The position numbers and the translations under genes are program-made. Positions 6,559 to 10,386 of a stretch of DNA of 10,386 bases are shown piece after piece. The notes under the pieces were generated by a model. That model saw nothing but the letters and a program-made list of their open reading frames with translations, searched no databases and was not told the origin of the DNA. Numbering within the stretch: the first letter of the stretch is position 1; the number at the start of each line of letters is the position of its first letter. Where the stretch lies: the NCBI GenBank assembly GCA_003695455.1, contig RFJF01000302.1, forward strand, positions 1 through 10,386, read 5' to 3'. The DNA is from Chloroflexota bacterium (lineage in GTDB: Bacteria; Chloroflexota; Anaerolineae; 4572-78; J111).

Positions 6559-8242
6559 AACGGTAACCCTTTTGGCAAACTGGTTGTTTTTGGACAGGGG
6601 GTGAACTATCGGATGGTTTTTCTCTGAATTTAATGGTAACTACTGCGCCGTGGTTGTTGCCCAGGTGGAGCGTGCCCCGCAGACTTCTGCGCACCACGTT
6701 CTGCACAAGTTCAAAACCAATGCTGGTAAAGGCATCGGTTGTTTGTAAAATCTTTGCCGGAAACCCAGGCCCGTTGTCTCTGAATTCAATTGTCACCCGG
6801 TCATCTTCCGAGAGAATTGTGACCGTGATTTGGGTAACGTTGTCACCCGTTGTGGCATGTTTGATGGCGTTGATGGCCAATTCATTAATGATGAGCGCCA
6901 GATTGTGCGCCTGGTCCGCGGCTACCCGCACCGGCGATTCTGAGACATCAATCAGGATTTTTTGTGATGGCGGGGCCATCTTTGCCGCCGATTGGACAAC
7001 TTGTTTTACCAGTTGGGCCAGCAACAACGGCTCCCATTGGGTGGCAGACAGCATACTGTGTACGGTTGCCAACCCCTGCACCCGGCTGATTAAATCATTC
7101 ATCAGCGTCTGGTAAATTTGCCGGCCCTGCCGGGTAATGGCAGAACTTGATTTTATGTGGCGTTGTTCCGCATACAACAGCCCAACAATGGCTGCCAGAT
7201 TATTTTTTACCCGGTGGTTTACTTCTTTGAGCAACGCCGCTTTGGTGGCGGCCTCTTGCTGCGCCTGGTGATACAGGCGAGCGTTATCAATGGCAACGGC
7301 GGCCGTGGCAACCAAAGATTCCAACAGTGTCAAATCGGCGTGATCAAAACGATTGCTGCGGGTGTCCATCACCTGCAGGACCCCAATTGTTTCCTGTTTT
7401 GCCTTGAGTGGCACGCTTACTATTGAGCGTAACTCAAATCCCATTCTTTTTTCAATGCCCTGATAGTACCGCCGGTCCTGTTGCGCATCTGCCACAACAA
7501 CACTTTTGCCCTGTGCAGCCGTCCAGCCGGCTAAGCCTTGCCCCGGTTTTAAACGCCAGCCGATAATTGGCAAGGCCTGTGGCGTGCTAACTTGCCGGCA
7601 AACCAGCGCTGGCGGCTCACCTTCCAGCAGCCAGGCTGAACAGAGCGATACATCAAGCAAATGCTGCACCCCCTCAAGCAGGGTTGTGAGAATTTGGTCA
7701 ATATCCAGCACCGCAATGAACGCCTGGCTGGCTTTGTTAATGAGCGCCAGTTCTCTGTTTCGCTGCTGAATCATCTCCTCAAAGCGTTTTCTGTTGGTAA
7801 TGTCTTTTCCGGTTGACACAAAATGAGTAATCTGACCGCCGGTATCTTTGATGGGGGTGATGGTTTTTTCTTCGTAGTACAACTCGCCGTTCTTTTTCCG
7901 GTTTGTTAATACGGCCCTGAATGGCCGGCCGGACAAAATGGTATCCCACAAGTTTTTGTAGAACTGCTCATCATGCCGGCCAGATTTGAGAATGCGCGGC
8001 GTGTTGCCTAACGCCTCTTGTTTTGAATACCCGGTCAATCGTTCAAACGCGGGATTCACGTATTCAATGACGCCTTCTTTATTGGTAATTACCACCTGGT
8101 CTTCAGTTTGCTGCACCACGCTCGAAAGCTGTTGCAACGTTTTGCGGTTCCGCCGAAAATCTGCCTCGGCGGCCTCCAGTTCGGCCACTCTCCGGCGCAG
8201 GAAATTCAGTTGGTCAACAAGTTCATTGTCTTGCATGCTCAT
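6551..8242 (-). CDS. Soluble PAS-GAF-HisKA_2-HATPase sensor histidine kinase
   Basis: The ATG at 8242 (563 residues) has AGAGG 4 nt upstream; an in-frame GTG at 8275 has no comparable site. No membrane helix is seen. A short coiled coil (about 6-36) precedes a PAS/PAC domain (about 39-149; NPAFERLTGYSKQEALGN, ending VSTGKDIT), then a GAF domain (about 169-321; GQGLAGW, SVPL, IGVLQVMD). The dimerisation segment EVNHRVKNNLAAIVGLL is HisKA_2 type with the phosphorylated histidine at H343. The HATPase domain has N-box INELAINAIKHA (N453, N458), G1 RDNGPGFP (D489) and a short G2 around TSIGFELV. Kinases of this class act on separate receivers, and the gene directly downstream, overlapping by 8 bp, encodes one. 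The GTEXE-type haem or flavin residues cannot be assigned, so the signal sensed by PAS and GAF is unknown. Confidence 0.92.
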   Translation of the reverse strand: MSMQDNELVDQLNFLRRRVAELEAAEADFRRNRKTLQQLSSVVQQTEDQVVITNKEGVIEYVNPAFERLTGYSKQEALGNTPRILKSGRHDEQFYKNLWDTILSGRPFRAVLTNRKKNGELYYEEKTITPIKDTGGQITHFVSTGKDITNRKRFEEMIQQRNRELALINKASQAFIAVLDIDQILTTLLEGVQHLLDVSLCSAWLLEGEPPALVCRQVSTPQALPIIGWRLKPGQGLAGWTAAQGKSVVVADAQQDRRYYQGIEKRMGFELRSIVSVPLKAKQETIGVLQVMDTRSNRFDHADLTLLESLVATAAVAIDNARLYHQAQQEAATKAALLKEVNHRVKNNLAAIVGLLYAEQRHIKSSSAITRQGRQIYQTLMNDLISRVQGLATVHSMLSATQWEPLLLAQLVKQVVQSAAKMAPPSQKILIDVSESPVRVAADQAHNLALIINELAINAIKHATTGDNVTQITVTILSEDDRVTIEFRDNGPGFPAKILQTTDAFTSIGFELVQNVVRRSLRGTLHLGNNHGAVVTIKFREKPSDSSPPVQKQPVCQKGYRYE

Positions 8243-8314
8243 TGTGCCTCTGTTTATTTGTGTGACTGAATTCACAAATCACAAGTGCAAAATTATCGTT
8301 ACCCAACCGGAAAT

Positions 8315-8338
8315 GTGCAAATTCGCACTTATATTATA
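8315..8338 (-). promoter_or_regulatory. TATAAT promoter with near-palindrome at the predicted +1 (kinase operon)
   Basis: The minus strand has TATAAT at 8333-8338, giving a predicted start near 8326 and a leader of about 83 nt before the ATG at 8242. Overlapping that start is GTGCAAATTCGCAC (8315-8328, plus-strand reading), a 14-bp palindrome with one mismatched pair. A half-site copy GTGCAAA recurs at 8285-8291 within the leader. This looks like an operator for a dimeric repressor. No clear -35 is present. The rest of the 238-bp gap (8243-8480) holds no gene that I can support. Confidence 0.45.
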
Positions 8339-8480
8339 CCTCAAACATCACAGAGATGTACGCGGAAAATTATTCAATTGGCAAAATTAATTTGAAAATG
8401 ATGAAGGAAGCAATCTGCACGCAGAAACTGTGCTTTGAACAGCCAGGCGAGGAAAATTTTGACTTGGGGTCAGTTTGGGC

Positions 8481-8645
8481 CTACCAGCGGTCGGGGGCCA
8501 TGTTGCCAAAAATCAGGGCGGCAATCACGCCGGGAATCCAGCCAAACAGCCACAGGATGGTAACAACCACAACCACACCGCAGCCTTTATCAATGACGGC
8601 CAGCGGCGGTAATAAAATTGCCACAATGATTCTGCCAATATCCAT
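8481..8645 (-). CDS. Pmp3/YqaE-family small membrane protein (UPF0057)
   Basis: This 54-residue reading frame (ATG 8643-8645, TAG 8481-8483) encodes two hydrophobic helices with the family's signature: RIIVAILLPPLAV near residues 5-17, a Gly pair at 21/23, and GWIPGVIAAL at 35-44. Spacing and length (usually 50-60 residues) agree with Escherichia coli YqaE and yeast Pmp3. Members are stress- or salt-responsive proteolipids of the plasma membrane; the molecular role in bacteria is not settled. The helix-two Asn common in the family (NI) is Thr29 here. The Shine-Dalgarno is weak (GAGAG about 11 nt upstream). It lies divergent to the beta-helix gene, 155 bp away, and upstream of the kinase cluster on the same strand, but a promoter between them suggests separate transcription. 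Confidence 0.85.
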   Translation of the reverse strand: MDIGRIIVAILLPPLAVIDKGCGVVVVVTILWLFGWIPGVIAALIFGNMAPDRW

Positions 8646-8741
8646 AGTTTGTTGTCTCTCGTTTCAAATTGATGTTGGACAATCAGAATTCTCTACGCAA
8701 AAAATCTCAAAAAGTTTCGGTTGATAGGAAGATTTAACCCG

Positions 8742-8783
8742 TTGTTCTTTGATTCCAGTTGTTATATAATGAAACAACTGGAA
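8742..8783 (+). promoter_or_regulatory. Promoter of the beta-helix gene with 11-9-11 palindrome around the -10 box
   Basis: TTGTTC (8742-8747) and TATAAT (8765-8770) are separated by exactly 17 bp, a housekeeping-type layout; the predicted start is near 8777, about 24 nt before the ATG. TTCCAGTTGTT (8753-8763) and AACAACTGGAA (8773-8783) are perfect reverse complements whose 9-nt spacer holds the -10 box. A dimer bound to both arms would occlude the promoter. Read from the other side, the same site could also act on the divergent Pmp3-family gene, whose own promoter I could not place. Confidence 0.6.
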
Positions 8784-8800
8784 CACGTTGAGGTTTGGCA

Positions 8801-10386
8801 ATGGCTGCCACACATAAAATGCCGATTTCCCGAACTAAACGACTGCATTTCTTGTCGCTTCCTGTTGCACTTGGATTGGCTGCCCTGCTGGGGGTGCTGT
8901 GGCTGCTGGGCGCACATCAGACGCCGGCGGCCCGGGCGTACAGCCCAATTGTGACCTCTGTTTCCCCTGTCTATTTTTCCCGCTGCCGTGTACCCGATTC
9001 TCCGTGTGCGGCGCTCCCGGATTTTGCCGGCGCACCCACGTTGAACCCATCCGCCGGGCCGGCATCGGCTAAAGCGGTGGCGGTTGAACATGCTGCCGTG
9101 TTAGCCTTTTTGCCGGTGAATACTTTCACCGACGACATTTCAACCAACGGCAACTGCACCCTCCGCGAAGCCATTATTGCCGCCAATGAAAACCGGATTG
9201 TGGATGCCTGCCCCACCGGCGTGCCGGGGCCGGACGTGATTACGCTAACCGCCGGTCTGTATTCACTGGGGCTGCCCGGCACCGGCGAAGATGCCGGGTA
9301 CACCGGTGATTTGGACGTGACCGAGGCGCTGACCATTGTGGGCGCCGGTTCCGGGTTGACCGCGATTGACGCGGGCGGGCTTGACAGGGTGTTTAACATT
9401 TTTAGCGGCCCGGTTGAACTGGTTGGCCTGACCCTGCAAAATGGCGGCAATGTAGATAACGGCGGCGGTATTTTTAACACCGGCACGCTAAAACTGACGG
9501 ATGTGGTCATTACCGGCAACCTGGCAATTTCATCGGTGGTGCCGGTGGTGGGCGGCGGCATTGACAACGCCGGCACGCTTGAAATGACAGACAGCGCCAT
9601 CAGTTTTAACACAGCGCGGGCAACCGGCCCGGCAAATTTTAGCGATGGCGGCGGCCTGCACAGCAGCGGCGCGGTAACGCTGACGCGCACCCTGGTTAAC
9701 AACAATCAGGCCGATAGTGTAGCGGGGGGCATTGGCGGCGGCATTTTTAACGAGATGAATTTGGTGACGCTGGTTGACAGCCGCGTGCTGACTAACTCGG
9801 CGCACCAAGGGGGCGGGCTGTACAACCAGGGCGATGTGGCGCTGAACAACAGCCGGGTAAGCGGCAACACGGCCACAGTTGGCGCCGGAATGGGCGGCGG
9901 TATTGTTAACGAGCAGGGGCTGGTGCTCACTGGTTCGCTGGTGGGTGGAAACTGGGCGCAGCTTGGCGCGGGCGGCATTTGGAACAAGCTTGCCACGGCT
10001 ACTGTGCAAATTGATAACAGTTCGGTGGCGGGAAACTCGGTGTTTGGCGGCGATGGCGGGGGCATTGTAAACAGCGGCCGGCTAACGGCCACCGCCACAA
10101 GTATTGAGGCCAATGCGGCGTTGAGCGGCGGCGGTATTCACAATACGGGTACGCTGTTTTTGAAAAACAGCAAGCTGATACTCAACGGCTCTACCCTGAC
10201 CAGCGGTGGCGGGGGCGGGCTGCTCAATTTTGGGCAGATGCGGGTAGAAAGTTCGCAGGTGCTCACCAATTCGGCAACAAATCTGGGCGGCGGCGCGTTC
10301 AACGGTGTGGCCGGCACGCTGGTTATTTCTAACACCACGGTGCAGGCCAATTCGGCCATTACGGGCGGCGGCGGCATCTACAACAA
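8801..10386 (+). CDS. Secreted CSLREA-domain parallel beta-helix surface protein (5' part; runs off right edge)
   Basis: The frame is open from ATG 8801 (GAGG 7 nt upstream) to the window end, 528 codons. Residues 10-46 form a signal peptide: basic RTKR, a hydrophobic core, and an ARA|Y cleavage site after A46. A low-complexity linker is followed by VNTFTDDISTNGNCTLREAI (about 106-125), the CSLREA motif (here CTLREA, C119-A124) found at the start of many secreted repeat proteins. From residue about 145 on come short beta-strand coils, with twelve Gly-rich turns of the type GGGI-x-N at residues 221, 251, 283, 312, 337, 365, 390, 419, 443, 471, 496 and 522, spaced 24-32 residues apart. This is the pectin-lyase-like / Pmp-repeat fold. 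Catalytic residues of polysaccharide lyases cannot be recognised, so a surface adhesin or structural role is as likely as an enzyme. Related proteins often end in a cell-surface anchor, which would lie beyond the edge. Confidence 0.88.
   Translation, partial: MAATHKMPISRTKRLHFLSLPVALGLAALLGVLWLLGAHQTPAARAYSPIVTSVSPVYFSRCRVPDSPCAALPDFAGAPTLNPSAGPASAKAVAVEHAAVLAFLPVNTFTDDISTNGNCTLREAIIAANENRIVDACPTGVPGPDVITLTAGLYSLGLPGTGEDAGYTGDLDVTEALTIVGAGSGLTAIDAGGLDRVFNIFSGPVELVGLTLQNGGNVDNGGGIFNTGTLKLTDVVITGNLAISSVVPVVGGGIDNAGTLEMTDSAISFNTARATGPANFSDGGGLHSSGAVTLTRTLVNNNQADSVAGGIGGGIFNEMNLVTLVDSRVLTNSAHQGGGLYNQGDVALNNSRVSGNTATVGAGMGGGIVNEQGLVLTGSLVGGNWAQLGAGGIWNKLATATVQIDNSSVAGNSVFGGDGGGIVNSGRLTATATSIEANAALSGGGIHNTGTLFLKNSKLILNGSTLTSGGGGGLLNFGQMRVESSQVLTNSATNLGGGAFNGVAGTLVISNTTVQANSAITGGGGIYN

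Noticed and set aside
8410..8480. Possible terminator after the Pmp3-family gene (TGAC-CCCAA-GTCA followed by AAAATTTT)
   Set aside because: Only a 4-bp stem; too weak to call.
8356..8724. Plus-strand open frame of 122 codons across the 8.4-8.7 kb region
   Set aside because: It is antisense to the Pmp3-family gene, has no family resemblance, and its start has no ribosome site.
8971..9705. Long minus-strand open frame (244 codons) opposite the beta-helix gene, with more behind it at 9530-10113
   Set aside because: The Pro/Ser/Val-rich translation is the complement of the Gly/Thr/Asn repeats. The plus-strand frame has a promoter, ribosome site, signal peptide and recognisable domains.
9455..10386. 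Tandem DNA repeats or CRISPR-like array in the right part
   Set aside because: The periodicity is at protein level (glycine-rich turns). Spacing varies and the DNA units are not identical, so it is a coding repeat.

Overview
The window looks like chromosomal DNA of a free-living, multi-domain-signalling bacterium, most plausibly a filamentous or environmental member of the Chloroflexota (Anaerolineae-like). I infer this from the combination of a CSLREA-type secreted beta-helix protein, stacked PAS/GAF/REC histidine kinases and mid-range GC; no ribosomal or marker gene is present to prove it.

Layout. Positions 1-8645 are all minus strand and are read from high to low coordinate. A 54-residue Pmp3/YqaE-family membrane protein (8481-8645) comes first. 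Next is a two-gene unit: a soluble PAS-GAF-HisKA_2 histidine kinase (6551-8242) overlapping by 8 bp a REC-HisKA-HATPase protein (5434-6558). After a 196-bp gap with a promoter inside a perfect palindrome comes a three-gene unit: a sugar-type periplasmic-binding lipoprotein (4254-5237), a membrane Cache-HAMP-GAF-HisKA_2 kinase (1894-4239) and a REC-PAS-HisKA-HATPase protein (394-1893, abutting its neighbour as TAGATG). After 117 bp with another TATAAT box, an amidase begins (276 down to 1) and runs off the left edge. On the plus strand, a secreted parallel beta-helix protein (8801 onwards) runs off the right edge; it is divergent from the Pmp3 gene.

How the genes may work together. The central 8 kb carries two copies of the same module: an HisKA_2-type sensor kinase followed by a protein with an N-terminal receiver and a C-terminal classical kinase. 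In one copy the input is cytoplasmic (PAS, GAF). In the other it is extracytoplasmic (Cache), with a co-transcribed binding lipoprotein but no ABC permease or ATPase, which suggests a binding-protein/kinase co-receptor like LuxP-LuxQ, TorT-TorS or XylFII-LytS. No DNA-binding or second-messenger output domain occurs in the window, so the relay must end elsewhere. The REC-kinase of the cytoplasmic module has a damaged H-box (SHNLQHS) while its paralogue is intact, pointing to division of labour or a non-catalytic role.

Three of the promoters I can place have TATAAT boxes embedded in or next to inverted repeats, so local regulators probably act on them. There is no gene-free stretch above 300 bp; no tRNA, rRNA, CRISPR or mobile element was seen.
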